The notes beneath the pieces were generated by a model, which was not told the DNA's origin, searched no databases, and saw only the letters and a program-made list of their open reading frames with translations. A stretch of DNA of 64,000 nucleotides, from contig JACGCK010000222.1 of NCBI GenBank assembly GCA_014925825.1, positions 1-64,000 of the forward strand, in the 5' to 3' direction. The position numbers and the translations under genes are program-made. The DNA comes from Pholiota molesta. Taxonomy: Eukaryota; Basidiomycota; Agaricomycetes; Agaricales; Strophariaceae. Each line of letters starts with the position of its first letter. Position 1 is the stretch's first letter. This document shows, piece by piece, positions 38,401 to 50,108 of this stretch.

Positions 38401-39060
38401 CTGTGGAAGTATGTACTGCCATGTCGCATACCGCTCGTCGTCTCATCGTCTAATCGATGCAAGAGAACACCACAGCGAGCTGGTACAGCTCAACCGCTAG
38501 AGGCTAGTTCCACCTGCACGAAACATGAGGGTGGACACTTTAGCGCCTCAAAGCATTATCGAACGCTGTGGTGTTCTTCTGCAATCGAAAACTGTCGATG
38601 ATGGCAAGTTTGCTCGGGGTACCGCACCCGAGATTGTCTCTTGATTTTTGAATCGACATCGCGCGCTCTGGTCATGGGAAGTCTATTATCTTAACAGCGT
38701 CGCAATATTATAGTAACGCGGGCAGGACTGATACTGCAGTTTGGATTGAGATCCGTTTGAACGATTCAGCGCCCTCAGCCACGCATTTTCTCTCAAATCA
38801 ATGTTCTTAGTCCGTTCTCACAAGTTTTAACACTTGAAACTCATCCCCACTGTACCCATTCAGAAGGAGATGGGCGTGGACAATGATGACGAGACACGCT
38901 CGTTCATGACAATAAATATTCGAATCCTTACATTGCAACTTCGGAGAAGGCTACTATACTGTACGAACTTCGAAATACGGCTGTACGCCGAATTGTACTA
39001 TGATCTTGATGAATTTGTAGCCTTCTTCGCTGAGTTTCCATCTCAGAAACGTTAACGGCA
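38401..39060. repeat. Array module G, third strong copy
   Basis: Matches 32,598-33,240 nearly base for base over long stretches (TCTTGATTTTTGAATCGACATCGCGC, TAGTAACGCGGGCAGGACTGATACTGC). About 25 bp including the TACTGGATGGGAGACC box are deleted at about 38,813. Confidence 0.75.
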
Positions 39061-41026
39061 ATCAGCTACGTCTTTGCGAGTAAATAGGTGCAGGGATATT
39101 GGGAGAAATGATAACTCGTAATAGGGAGTGTTGCAGGCTCGGCTTTTATAATCGCCAGATATGTACGCTATTATTTCACATTACACAGAGAAGTCTTCGA
39201 GCAAGAAGCTAATGCAGCTGCTCAAAGGGGCTCCTCTGAGGGGCAAATAACGTTCGTGTATTTGGCGAAGTACGGCCGCAGGCGAAGCGATGCCTCATCC
39301 GATGGATGTGATCAAAGAAAAAAAATGGTACAGCACGGAAAATTGCCCCGATGCCCGCCATCACCACCACCATTCATACTCGAAAATTTAAAAGGAAGAG
39401 TGCACACTGCCCAGGTATATTCTATGGAGATTGGGTCCTTGCCGTGGTGTCGAGTAAGTAGACCGTCGACACCGCGCCGCTGCTACACAACGCGAAAGTG
39501 GCAGACGTGCAACAGGAGTAGTACTAGCTGCACGTCTAGGATCCAAGGTAGGTATATAAGTGGGCATGTGCGCTCTGGAGAGTATTGGTAGGGAAATGCG
39601 CAGAGGGACTGGTATAGAGGATGATCGATGAACAGGCCACTCAACTTCTATCCCCTGGATTTACTGGTCAGGAACACATATCTGATTGGGCTATCGCCGT
39701 ACTTCGTGTTTGATAGGTAGGCGATGGATTGTGCGGATCCGTGTGCAAGATACTGTTCGCAAGAGGGAGTAGAGCTGCTGGCCGCAGACGAGCTGAAAGT
39801 GGGGGTTTAGGTGGGTGTGATATGAGAAAGTGAATGTGGCTTGCAAGTTGCGGCAGGGTGGACCGTGCGCAATCAGAGATATCGGGCCGTTGATTTCGGG
39901 GTGTTCCGGAGCGGATTTTCTCTCTCTTGTCTCCTGCATCCTCACGTACTTACCTCTGTGTCTTGGGCTCATTCGATGTTCCGCTTGCGAGACGATGATG
40001 CGAGAGCCAGTTGCATCTCATCACCTACCTCGCTCCTTCCATGACCTTTCAGAGCGGCGATGGAGTCCACACTGCTGATCGTCTGTCTCGCTTTGTCGGG
40101 CGCTCAGGTCGATGTCACGTTCGTTCCGTCCCTTCACCAGAGGTATTCTCCTCGCCTTATACTTCAAACGTCGCTGACTTATGTGCATCTCAGCTACGAC
40201 ACGCACTCCAGGTGTCTTTTCTGGCTCGATTGGATGGCGATGACGGCACGGTGGGTTCGGCAGTGCCAAGGCCTTTACATGGCAGTGAAATAGTCTACGG
40301 ACGTGCATCCCGCACTCGGAAGTGAGTGTCACTCTTAAGGTCAAGTCGTTTTCATCTCGTTGTGTTTTCTATTGGTTTCCATCTTCCCTCGCTCTCTCCG
40401 ATCTGGGCACGGCGCCGTTACCTTCGTTCTCTTCACCATCCCGCCTGACCAACGCGCACGAGGGCTTTTCCAAGTACCAGATGCGGCGTATCAGACGCAG
40501 TGCGTACCTGTTGTAGGACATCACGTCTTGTGTTCTTGAAGAGCGAGCTCGGAGCGCGTTGAAGACCAAGAGGGTCGCCTCCCCCTGGTACCGTTGGGGT
40601 GGGAATGGGTCCACTCCTCTGCGATGGACGCCGCGCTGCTAGTGGAGATTGCAGTGTATGACGCTTGGACATGCTGTATTGACATCCTTCGCACTTTTAA
40701 CTCGACGGGTCCAGCTGGCTTGGGAGACGGACACACAAGCTCAGGGGCAAAGCCGTGATATTTCGTGTAGCAAGGCAACACTGCATGTACCAACACTGCG
40801 TGTACCCGGCCAATGTCCGGCGCTAAAGTGTGTAGCAGCCCATCGCAGAGAAATGGTCCTGATCCTCTTAGCGATATGTCTTCCGACCATCTTAGCGATA
40901 TGTCTTCCGACCATTGGCTGTGCTGTTCTTGGTGGTTGACAGTGACTCGTGCGCACGAGAACGAGAGCAATTCTGATACGTGGCTGTGGGGTGCAAGTGT
41001 GTTGATGCGCATGCCCCGTTGAACGG
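39061..41026. repeat. Array unit 8, modules H, B, C, short E, then unassigned sequence
   Basis: H/B 39,080-39,320, C 39,340-39,600 with ACGTGCAACAGGAGTAGTACTAGCTGCACG (the empty site of the 42.5-kb MITE), short E 39,640-39,910. 39,980-41,026 shows no module; a 21-bp tandem duplication (CTTAGCGATATGTCTTCCGAC, twice from about 40,866) is the only local feature. No gene seen. Confidence 0.6.
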
Positions 41027-41570
41027 CGCAGACGTTCGTCCATAAAGGATTACCGTCATTGCAGGTTTCTTTCGCGCGTCGCGTGCTTTTGTTTTTTTTT
41101 TGCTCTGTTCGTGAGTACGCGTCTTTGTTCGCGAGAATCGTTGGTGAGAATCGTCCATCGCACACCTTGGTGCGGACGGCCACGATGGCAGACTCCATGT
41201 GTTCGTTCTCTACACACCGCGAAGTTGGCGCGGACGCTGTGCGTCAAGTAATATCCCGGATTGCTTGAGCCGACGTACACCTTGGCTGTTGGCGGGTGCA
41301 TGGATGTCTAGCGTCGTTTAGTGTCGGGCAAAGTTGTTGCAGAAACTATCACAGAAACTACTTAATCTTTTCTGCTGGCGTGGAGTGTATCCCGAATCTC
41401 GAATATGAGGTGCCGTCAAATCCTCAATACGAACCATTTCTTCTCCAAAGCCTATCTTCGCGACAGATATTCAGCTAACCGTATCGGCGTACATCGAGTA
41501 TGAACCAGCGATCCGTTTTGAATTGTAATCGTAGCGCATTATATTGAACATCCGTATTCTAAGTGGGGGC
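41027..41570. repeat. Dispersed repeat R1, copy b
   Basis: Direct-orientation relative of 3,763-4,180 (see there). In this copy the 5' part is longer and includes a T9-10 run at 41,092-41,102. Confidence 0.6.
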
Positions 41571-42503
41571 TTAGGTGAACCAGATGTTCGTGGTATGAGC
41601 AAGAACGAACGAGTGATATGGACCGTGCGCACGGAGGGATATCGGCCCGCTGTGTTTGTGGGATGTCTATCGTCTTAACGGCGTCGCAATATTATACTAA
41701 GGTGGGGAGGACTGATACCGCAGGAGGGGTTGAGATTCGCCTCAATTCTTCAACGTTTTCTGCTGCGTATTTGCGCTGTGGCCAGGGTTCGTGGTCGTCT
41801 GTTGCTGTTTGAAAAACTATCGCTGATGATTTGACATTCGAACCTCATCCTCAGAATATACATTCAGCGAGGAGATGGGCATGTCCAATGGCCGCTAGCC
41901 AAGCTCATGCACGGCAGCAGATATGCAGAAATCAAATTTTGTCGCGAGTAATGAATGTGTTACTGTGGTAGCTACATCCATAGAAATAATCATTCGTCGG
42001 CCACATGTACCTCTCGTTTCCAGACCCAACAGGTAGTACTCGATATAATGGAGCAAAATCCGTCAGGACATACGATGAGCGATACATTACATGTCGATCT
42101 GAAAGGGAAAGTACCGCACGATCTTGACTCCGCTCTCGTTGAATTCGCCAAATGCGCAGATTCCGTGGAAGTTCCCCAATCAGGAGAGTCTGCGCACAAC
42201 ACGCGAACGCTGATGCGAGCAGATGCCCCCTAGACCCACGTGTGTCTGTGCTTTTGCGAAGTACGGCTGTGCGATATATGCGATGCGATGCTCCATCCAA
42301 TGTGATCAAAGAAAGAAAAAAATGGTACAGCATGGAAAATTGTCCCGATGCCCGCCATCACTACCACCACTCATACTCAAAAATTTAAAAGGAAGAGTGC
42401 ACACTGCCCAAGTATATACTATGGAAATTGGGTCCTTGCCGTAGTGTCGAGCAGACACCGCGCCGCTGCCACGCAGCGCGAAAGCGGCAGACGTGCAACA
42501 GGT
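41571..42503. repeat. Array unit 9, modules short E, G, A, B and C
   Basis: GTGATATGGACCGTGCGCAC at 41,613, G remnant 41,660-41,880 (CTTAACGGCGTCGCAATATTATACTAA), A near 41,990-42,050 (ATTCGTCGGCCACATGTACC), B near 42,253 (TTGCGAAGTACGGCTGTGCG), C 42,320-42,500 (AAAATTTAAAAGGAAGAGTGCACACTGCCC, also at 39,380). Confidence 0.68.
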
Positions 42504-42886
42504 GTACTGTACCATTGTAAATTGTTCGTCCGTCCCGTGTCCGAGGCCAGTGGATGTGGCCGAAATTGGACATTTGTCCCTTGTCCCGGATGGCCTGGCC
42601 GAAGGCAAAATGTGTCCCGGGGTCTGGCCGAAATGTGATTTTGGTCTGAATACATGCAAATTGTGTAAACATAAAAAACATGACCAAAATTGCTTTAATT
42701 GAACCCAATATGAGGACAAAAAAGCAAATTTTTCATTAATTTTTTGGTGAGAACGCGTGCAAATTTTTTTGCTGTGGCCGAAATTTTGGCATGTCCCAGG
42801 CTGCCTCAGCGTTGGCCGAAGACAAAATTTCGTCCACCATGTCCCGTGTCCCACCCCCGGACGAACAATTTGCAATGGTACAGTAC
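42504..42886. mobile_element. 383-bp MITE-like element inserted in array module C
   Basis: Ends are inverted: GTACTGTACCATTG at 42,504 and its reverse complement ending at 42,886, extending with one mismatch through AAATTGTTCGTCCG. The paralogous module at about 39,515 reads straight through (GCAACAGGAGTAGTACTAGC), so this is a filled versus empty site. The interior holds four copies of a GGCCGAA-TTTTGG-like word and AT-rich DNA. Target duplication is unclear (a GTACT word lies on both sides). Confidence 0.8.
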
Positions 42887-43168
42887 TACTAGTTGCATGT
42901 CCAGGATCCAAAGTAGGTATATGGCATGTGCGCTCTGGAGAGTATTGTTGAATGTCGACTCCATGGACTCTATTTTCTGTTATGATTGCCTCGCCGCATC
43001 CTCCCCTTTTTCATCTCCCTTATCAACTGCGGACTGCGCCCCCTTTCATTTCTCTGATACGTGTTCCATCTCTCATACATGTTTCATACGAACAATACGT
43101 TTCATACGAACGATTAGCCAGATGACTGATACGTGTTTCATGGGTAATGCATAGCCACTACCCTATAG

Positions 43169-43176
43169 TATAAATA
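43169..43176 (+). promoter_or_regulatory. TATA box of the chromovirus 5' LTR
   Basis: TATAAATA. Transcription would be expected to start about 30-35 nt downstream, at or near ATCTCAATC (43,204), which matters for the self-priming model. Confidence 0.75.
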
Positions 43177-43203
43177 TTGTAGGAATACCTTGTAGGATTC
43201 CCC

Positions 43204-43215
43204 ATCTCAATCTTT
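43204..43215 (+). promoter_or_regulatory. Self-primer sequence at the presumed RNA 5' end
   Basis: ATCTCAATCTTT is perfectly complementary (12/12) to the bases directly after the LTR (43,383-43,394). In Tf1/sushi-type elements the first bases of the mRNA fold back onto the PBS and prime reverse transcription. Location just downstream of the TATA box fits that mechanism. Confidence 0.85.
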
Positions 43216-43382
43216 ATTCGATTGTTCTCTTTCTTAAACTCTTCGCTCGACCACATAAGCATCTTCAAGGCTACGACAAGCCTTAGTGTTTAGTGCGTCT
43301 CACTCAGAGTCTCTAAGACTGTTGCCACACGTGGATATCTATCAATAGATCATCTACACGTGTTAGGCTCGAAGTCTTAACA

Positions 43383-43394
43383 AAAGATTGAGAT
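43383..43394 (+). other. Primer-binding site, self-priming type
   Basis: AAAGATTGAGAT immediately abuts the terminal CA of the 5' LTR. It does not begin with TGG, as a PBS for a tRNA 3' end would, but it is the exact complement of 43,204-43,215. Confidence 0.87.
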
Positions 43395-44809
43395 CCCAAT
43401 CCGGCTCGCCAATACCAACGGCAGCCAACCCAATCGACCACCACGGACCCGACGACATCCCGACTTTCCGACTGGCCTCGGAATCCCCAGTTGACCAACA
43501 TCCCTTTGGGAATTCAATCTTTACCACCCCGAATCCGACGAACCAATTGAACACGACTCATTTTTCCCACGAACCATTCCTACCGCACCTTCCGTTTTCT
43601 AGACCAACTTCGCCAAGCCAATCATCAACAACCACTACTGCACACCCCCTCATCAGTAGTAATCGACAGACCGTATCAATCTGCGATCGCAGAAGAACCG
43701 AAGAAACTCACTCACAGCTCCAAAACCTCGAATCCCACAGAAGAAAACAGTCCGGTTCAACCTATGTCCAGTAGAACCCTCGACTGGAAAGAAGGGGCTC
43801 AAACCAAAGAACCAGACCCTACGATGGGAACCGAGCCAAGTTCGAACACTTCTGGCAAAGTGTGGAGCTATACATACTCGCCAACGCCCATAAGAACTGA
43901 TGACCAAGATATCATTGCCTGGGTTCTCAGCTACATGACCAAGGGTGGAGCGCTTCAATGGAGAAACTCCTTTTTAGCAGACAAAAAGAAGAAGAGCACC
44001 TCAGGTTCAAAAATATATGATCTAGGAAAATTCGAAGACTTTGAAAAAGAAGTCAAGAAAACCTTTTTTTCAGCAAACACAGCACGAACCGCCCTACAGG
44101 AACTCGACACTCTCTGGATGGAGAATGGAAAAGCTGAAGACCATGTTGCCAGATTCAATACATTGGCCGCGCGTGCTGGAATCGAATCCAACACAGACCT
44201 CATGCGCAAATTCGAACGATCCCTTCCCCGAGACATACGATACCGAGTTAGCATGTGGCCAGAAGTCTCTACATTACGAGAGCTTCAGGACCATGCTATC
44301 ACCGCCGATAATGCTGCAAGACGCATGAATTTTGATGACAACCACAACCGTCGTCAACAGCAGACAAGGCCATACTCGGACAGAGGCAAAGACAGTGGCA
44401 ATTATTACTATCGGCCCGAGACGAAGACGAAACCGGCGCCCCGAAAAGAGTACATGGGGGAACCCATGGAAATTGACAGAGTCCTGACGGACAAAGAACG
44501 CGATGACCATTTCAAAAATGGACTATGCTTTAAGTGCCACAAACGAGGCCACATCGGTCGCAATTGTCCAGACTCGAAGAAGACCGACTACCGCGCATGG
44601 ATGAAAAGAAGACCACAGCCGCTCCCACACGCCCTTACACACGCTCCTACGAGGAGCGACAAGAACCTCGCAAATGGACCCGAAAGGAGATGGTGCAAGC
44701 CATCCGATCCATGACAGATGAACAGCGAGATGAATTGTACGATGAAGGGTTCCGTCCGGGACCACCTGAATCCACAAAGGACAATGACGATGAAGGATTG
44801 GATTTTTAA
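43388..44809 (+). pseudogene. gag: Chromovirus gag, frameshifted
   Basis: Structural capsid-nucleocapsid protein. The N-terminal and C-terminal parts share one frame and the middle lies in another. N-part: a Ser/Pro/Thr-rich head, an in-frame TAG at 43,772, then PYDGNRAKFEHFWQSVELYI. Near 43,899 an extra base moves the reading into the middle frame (IIAWVLSYMTKGGALQW, VARFNTLAARAGI; open from ATG 43,764 to 44,714), which carries the retrotransposon-gag domain and the CCHC knuckle CFKCHKRGHIGRNCP (about 44,526-44,570). At an A run near 44,600 one base is missing and reading returns to the first frame (RPYTRSYEERQEPRKW, DEQRDELYDEGF), ending with TAA at 44,807. The two indels compensate each other, so this copy is close to intact. 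The TTTTTAA end would allow a -1 slip into pol. Confidence 0.85.
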
Positions 44810-46587
44810 AGAAGAGGCATGTACTGACGTCATGGCCTCTTGTACTGAACATTGTGTCTGTAGTTACTGCGCGACTGGATCGCAAATCTATATATATCCC
44901 ACTTTCGCTTCAATTGCAGCGCAATTCGAAAATCGTCAGAGACGAAGCTCTTGGAGACACAGGAGCCACCGGAAATTTTATCGACAGTGACTATGTCCAA
45001 AAGAACGAATCACTAAAATTCCCATGCAACCAATCGATGTCTACAATGTAGATGGAACGAAGAACAAGAAAGGAACGATCACCCATTATGTGAAACTCCT
45101 AACCACCATTGGAGGAAAACAAACATGGGAGAAATTCTACATCACCGGACTAGGAAAACAAAAAATCATCTTGGGACTACCATGGTTCCGACATAATAAC
45201 CCAATGATCGACTGGAAAACAGGAGAGATATCCTGGAAACAAACTAAAGAAGACGCTGGAACCCAGCCCAAAATTCAAGATAAGCCAGCGCACAATGCTG
45301 CAGAAAAAAATCTGGATCCCAGATCAAAATCGAAGAATAGCCGGTTCTCAAAACCGCAGAAACACCCAATCCTCATCAATCTACTGGAAGCAGAATTGAA
45401 CGAAGACGAAATTAACGATAATGTTCAAATTAGAACAATCGCACAGGAATTGGCTGAAAGACATAACATCAAGAAAGATGATATACCAATCGAACAACAG
45501 ATCCCAAAGGAATACCACAAATTCCTGGACATATTCCGAAAAGAATCCTCAGACCGCTTCCCAGCCCGACGACCTTGGGATCATGCCATTGATCTCAAAC
45601 CAGATTTCAAACCGAAAGATTGCAAAATCTACAATCTATCCCCAGAAGAACAAAAAGAACTCGACAATTTTATTGAAGAACAAACCAAGAAAGGATATAT
45701 CAGACCTTCAAAATCTCCAATGGCATCCCCATTCTTCTTCATAAAGAAGAAAGACGGAAAGCTTAGACCTGTCCAAGATTATCGCAAACTGAATGAAGGA
45801 ACGATCCGAAACCAATATCCACTCCCTTTAATCTCAGAAATCATCGACAAAATAGGAAACAAGAAACCGAAATATTTCACAAAATTCGATGTACGATGGG
45901 GATACAACAACATCCGCATCAAAAAGGGAGATGAGTGGAAAGCTGCCTTCAAAACCAACCGAGGACTCTTCGAACCAACAGTCATGTTCTTTGGAATGAA
46001 TAACAGTCCAGCTACATTTCAAGCCTTTATGGATTCAATATTCCGAGAACTGATCCTTGAAGGATTTGTTATCGTCTACATGGATGATATCCTGATCTTT
46101 TCACAAACTAAAGATCACCTGAAAGAACTCACAAAACGAGTATTAAAGATCCTACAAGAAAATGATCTATTCCTGAAACCAGAAAAATGCTTGTTCTGCG
46201 TCACATCCATCGAATACCTTGGGCTTATCCTTAAAGAAGGACACATTGCAATGGACCCAGCCAAACTCCAAGGACTCAAAGAATGGCCGACACCAAAAAC
46301 AGTCAAGAATGTACGATCATTCTTAGGATTTGGAAACTTCTATAGGAAATTCATCAAAGACTACTCAAAACACGCACAACCACTGCATGAACTCTTAAGA
46401 AAGAATGAACCATTTGCCTGGACACCAGCACGAAACCAAGCATTTGAGAAGCTAAAACGGAAATTCACCGAAGAACCCGTATTAGCAATGCCAGATCAAA
46501 CCAGACCATTCCAAATAGAATGTGACGCCTCCAAATATGCATATGGAGCCGTTCTAACACAAACCGACACCAATGGATCCAGACACC

Positions 46588-47770
46588 TAGTGATACGCAC
46601 GGGTAACCCCCGGGTTTCGGAGGCCAGACCCGCACCCGCACTCGCGAAACCCTCCACCCGCACGTACGGGTAAGGGGTTTCACGGGTTTGGGTAGCGGGT
46701 GTGGGGGGTTTCGAGGGTCTCGAAACCCGCACAGGACAGCGCCACGGGTAGGCTCTCTCAAGCGTCTGCATGCCGCAGAGGCTGCGAATGCAGCGCTCAT
46801 TGCACAGGCAGACGGTTAGAGGGGTACCGTGTGTGGTCATCGCCGCCCGTAACCACACCCGTCGTCCCACATCCGCCCCCTCCGCTGCCGCTCGCTCGTA
46901 CGTGTGCCGCGGCAGCGAGCGTGGACCACGCAAGTGCCGCCGTATGCCGTCAACGAACATGAAGGGCTCCTCCATTTCCCGGGCCTCGCGCTTGTCGTGC
47001 TGGTGCTCGATGGCGACGAGGCGGCCCTCGTACGTGTGCGGCGGCAGCGAGTGTGCACCACACAGGTGCCGCCGCCTGCCGTCACGTCGTGCTGGTGCTT
47101 AGTGATAGACGTGGGCGACTGCGGGCTCTGCACTGCGAAAGGGCGGGGGCGGCGCGAGGGCGGCGCTGGTGCCTGCGAGGCTGCGCGGGACCTCTCCGTC
47201 ATGCGCCGTGGTCGTCGTCCGCCGCAGTCACCGCTCGTCGTGCTCGCCTCCGTGGCATCGCGGGAAGGGCGGCTACGGGGACGTACGACCGAGCGCAAAG
47301 CTCGTTTGTCGTCAGGCAGGCTGTCGGTGCTGTGGGTGGGTGTGAGAGAACTGGACGGGTCGGGGGACGGGATTCACCTCTGCACCGTCTCTGCTCATCC
47401 GTGGGTCCGTGACGTCGTCGTGCTCCTTCGCGTATCCACAGGGTTGAGGGAAGGTAACCGGCCCACATCCCTCGTTGGAGGGGAGGGGCTCACGGTGAAA
47501 GGTGGGTGGGCACGAGAGGTGGTGGCGCGAACAGCTTGAAATCGAAATCAACGAAACAACTTCGTTGATTTTGATTTCAAACTCCGCTGGAATCAAACGG
47601 CATTAGGCGGCCGCGGTCCGGGCGGGTGCGGCCGCGGGTAGCCGCGCACCCGCCGGGCCCGCGGCCACGGGTAAGGGGTATGGCCGGGTCAGGAAAGCCA
47701 GACCCCAACCCGTACCCGCCAAACCCTTGGCCCAAACCCGCACGGGTCTGAAAACCCCTGCATATCACTA
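46588..47770 (+). mobile_element. Non-autonomous hAT-like element N1, copy a (1,183 bp)
   Basis: Inserted in the RNase H region of pol. Ends are inverted (TAGTGATACGCACGGG left; reverse complement of TAGTGATATGCAGGGG right), flanked by a perfect 8-bp duplication CAGACACC (46,580-46,587 and 47,771-47,778). Subterminal regions are arrays of ACCCG/CGGGT words. The interior is GC-rich with no transposase. Near-identical, inverted copy at 50,535-51,717. Confidence 0.96.
47536..47580. repeat. 20-bp stem hairpin inside N1 copy a
   Basis: TTGAAATCGAAATCAACGAA, five-base loop, then TTCGTTGATTTTGATTTCAA: 19 of 20 pairs. The same hairpin is at 50,725-50,769 in copy b, and shorter relatives (GAAATCA-ACAC-TGATTTC, CGGAGATT-AA-ATCTCCG) lie at 49,945-49,990 in element N2. 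Confidence 0.9.
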
Positions 47771-49010
47771 CAGACACCCAGTTGCATTCTTATCAAAAAC
47801 ATTTTCTGAAACTGAACGGAACTATGAAGTATATGACCGAGAACTGCTTGCCATGATTCGCGCACTTGAAGCATGGCGACACTTTATCCAAGGAGGACGA
47901 CATACCACACGGATATACTCAGACCACAAGAATCTAACCTACTGGAGGTCACCACAAAAACTCAACAGACGACAAGCGAGATGGACACAAACCCTGTCGG
48001 AATTCGACATAGACCTTGTACACAAACCCGGGGCACAAATGATCATCGCAGATCTACTATCAAGAAGAGCAGATCACATTCCCACCACTGATAACGACAA
48101 TGATGATGTCACAATGTTACCCGAACGATTATTCGTGAATATGATCGATCTGGATCTACAAGACAAGATCGCAAATTCAAAAAATTACGACACCGATGCA
48201 ACAATAGCACTTGAAGCTCTCAAGAAAGAGGGACCGACAGAACTAAAGAACGCACTCCATGACTGGAGAGTGGAAGAATTTAAAGGACAAAATGTCCTCT
48301 TCTTCAAAAACAAAGTCTATATTCCAAATGACGGACAACTTAGAAGAGAAATCACACGACGATACCACGACTCAAGAACAGCAGGACATCCAGGAGAACT
48401 CGAAACTTTCAATGCAATCCGAGAACATTATTTCTGGCCACAAATGCGAAACTACATCAAGAAATACGTGGAAGGATGCCCCCTATGTCAACAATTTAAA
48501 ATCGATAGACATCCTGCAAACCCTGCATTGCAACCAACCCCGAAAGCAGTTGACACAAGACCATTCGCCAATTGCTCCATGGATTTCTTAACCGACCTCC
48601 CACCAATCCAAGGATTCGACTCAATTTTATCGATAGTGGACTATCGCCATACGAACGGGGTAATTATCATCCCTTGTTCCAAAAACATCAATGAAGAAAC
48701 CACCGCACAACTTCTATTGGACAATCTATACTCAAGATTTGGATGCCCAGACTCAATCACATCAGACAGAGGACCCCAATTTGCAGCAAGAGCATTTAGA
48801 GAACTCCTAAAGAAGACATTAGGAACGGATTCCTTCCTATCGACGGCTTATCACCCACAAAGTGATGGAACGACAGAACGATATAACCAAGAAATTGAAG
48901 CATATCTATCGATCTATTGCTCCAATAACCCAGAAACATGGCTTGACAATATCAAACTTGTCGAATTCACACATAACAATCCAAGACATGCAGACAGGAA
49001 ACACACCCCA

Positions 49011-50108
49011 TAGGGAATGGCACGGGTAACCCGAGGGTGTTTTGGGGCTGACCCGCACCCGTACCCGAGCTAACCCGTACCCGCCAACCCGCGGGTTTAT
49101 TTCCTACGGGTGCACGGGTGTCTACGGGTGCCCACCAAACACCGTCAAGTCGCGTCTCCCCGCCACAGAACCCTGCATATGGCAGGGTTCCTAGTGCGCG
49201 GAGACGGTGTTGTCGTGGTGCATCGGACACCCTCCACTATCGTTCGCGCTGTCGTTGTGCCATCCCGCCCGTCATGCAGCGTCGCCCGTGGCGCACTGTT
49301 GTCCTGTGTCCGTCGAGCACGGTCGTCCGTTGTCGACCGCCGTTGGCTTGCTCCCGCGGCGCTCGTTCGGGGCGTCAGCGACTCAGCGTTCGCGAGCGCT
49401 GGCGTCGCCGTCGCACTGGTGCGTGCCGACGTGGGATCAGGCTGGAGCTGCGTGCACCGCGGCGACGTGGCGGCGCGGGGGTGGCATTCCCGCCTGACAG
49501 GCCGTACGGCTGAGCGGGCGGTGACGTGGTGCTGTGGGGGTGGGTTAGTGCGACTGACGGGGAGCGGTGGCACCCGCACCTGGTCATGGGGGCGGTCCTT
49601 GCCCTCCGCGGTGCCTCCCTCGCCCTCTGCAGCCCTCCCTCGCCCTCCTTCGCCTTCCACCGCCATCCCTCTTCTGCGGCGCCTCGTGGTGTGCCGTTGG
49701 GTGCCGCGGGCGCTCCGTTGGTTGCTGGATGGGGTGGGCTGCGCGTTCGCGCTCGTCGTCGGCCGGCGGTGACGTGGCGCGCGGGTTGGCGGCTGGCGGC
49801 GGTGCGCGTGGTCGGCGGTTCGTGTGCGGTTGTCCATCGTCGTTCGAGCCAGGCGCAGCTGTATCACACCGGCCCACATCCTCAACGGAGGGAGGGGCAC
49901 ACAGCGCGCGGTGGTGTGGAGGAGAGGGTGTGCTCAAAGACGTTGAAATCAACACTGATTTCATTTTCAAGCGGAGATTAAATCTCCGAATGATTTTTGG
50001 CCACGGGTTATGCCGGGTCACGGGTCGGCCATCATTGACCCGCACCCTTACCCGACGGCACCCGTACCCGTGACCCGCGCGGGTATGGCTGACCCGTGCC
50101 ATTCCCTA
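49011..50108 (+). mobile_element. Non-autonomous hAT-like element N2 (1,098 bp)
   Basis: Inserted in the integrase region of pol. Inverted ends TAGGGAATGGCACGGGT (49,011) and its reverse complement (ending 50,108), with a perfect 8-bp duplication ACACCCCA (49,003-49,010 and 50,109-50,116). Subterminal ACCCG word arrays like N1, but otherwise different sequence. No transposase; long GC-rich frames on both strands look like chance. Confidence 0.95.

Larger units (their letters stand above)
42978..43382 (+). repeat. 5' LTR of the chromovirus (405 bp)
   Basis: Begins TGTTATGATT and ends GTCTTAACA. Differs from the 3' LTR by four or so substitutions and two small indels (a 6-bp TTTTCA-type duplication and one base near TTCTC), about 99% identical. 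Contains TATAAATA at 43,169-43,176 and, 35 nt downstream, the sequence pairing with the primer-binding site. Confidence 0.97.

Noticed and set aside
46837..47539. Long overlapping open frames on both strands inside N1
   Set aside because: Equally long frames in several phases of a GC-rich non-autonomous element, with no domain; the same frames occur in the inverted copy simply because the DNA is identical.
49110..50102. Long open frames on both strands inside N2
   Set aside because: High GC and few stop codons explain them; Arg/Ala/Pro-rich with no motif.
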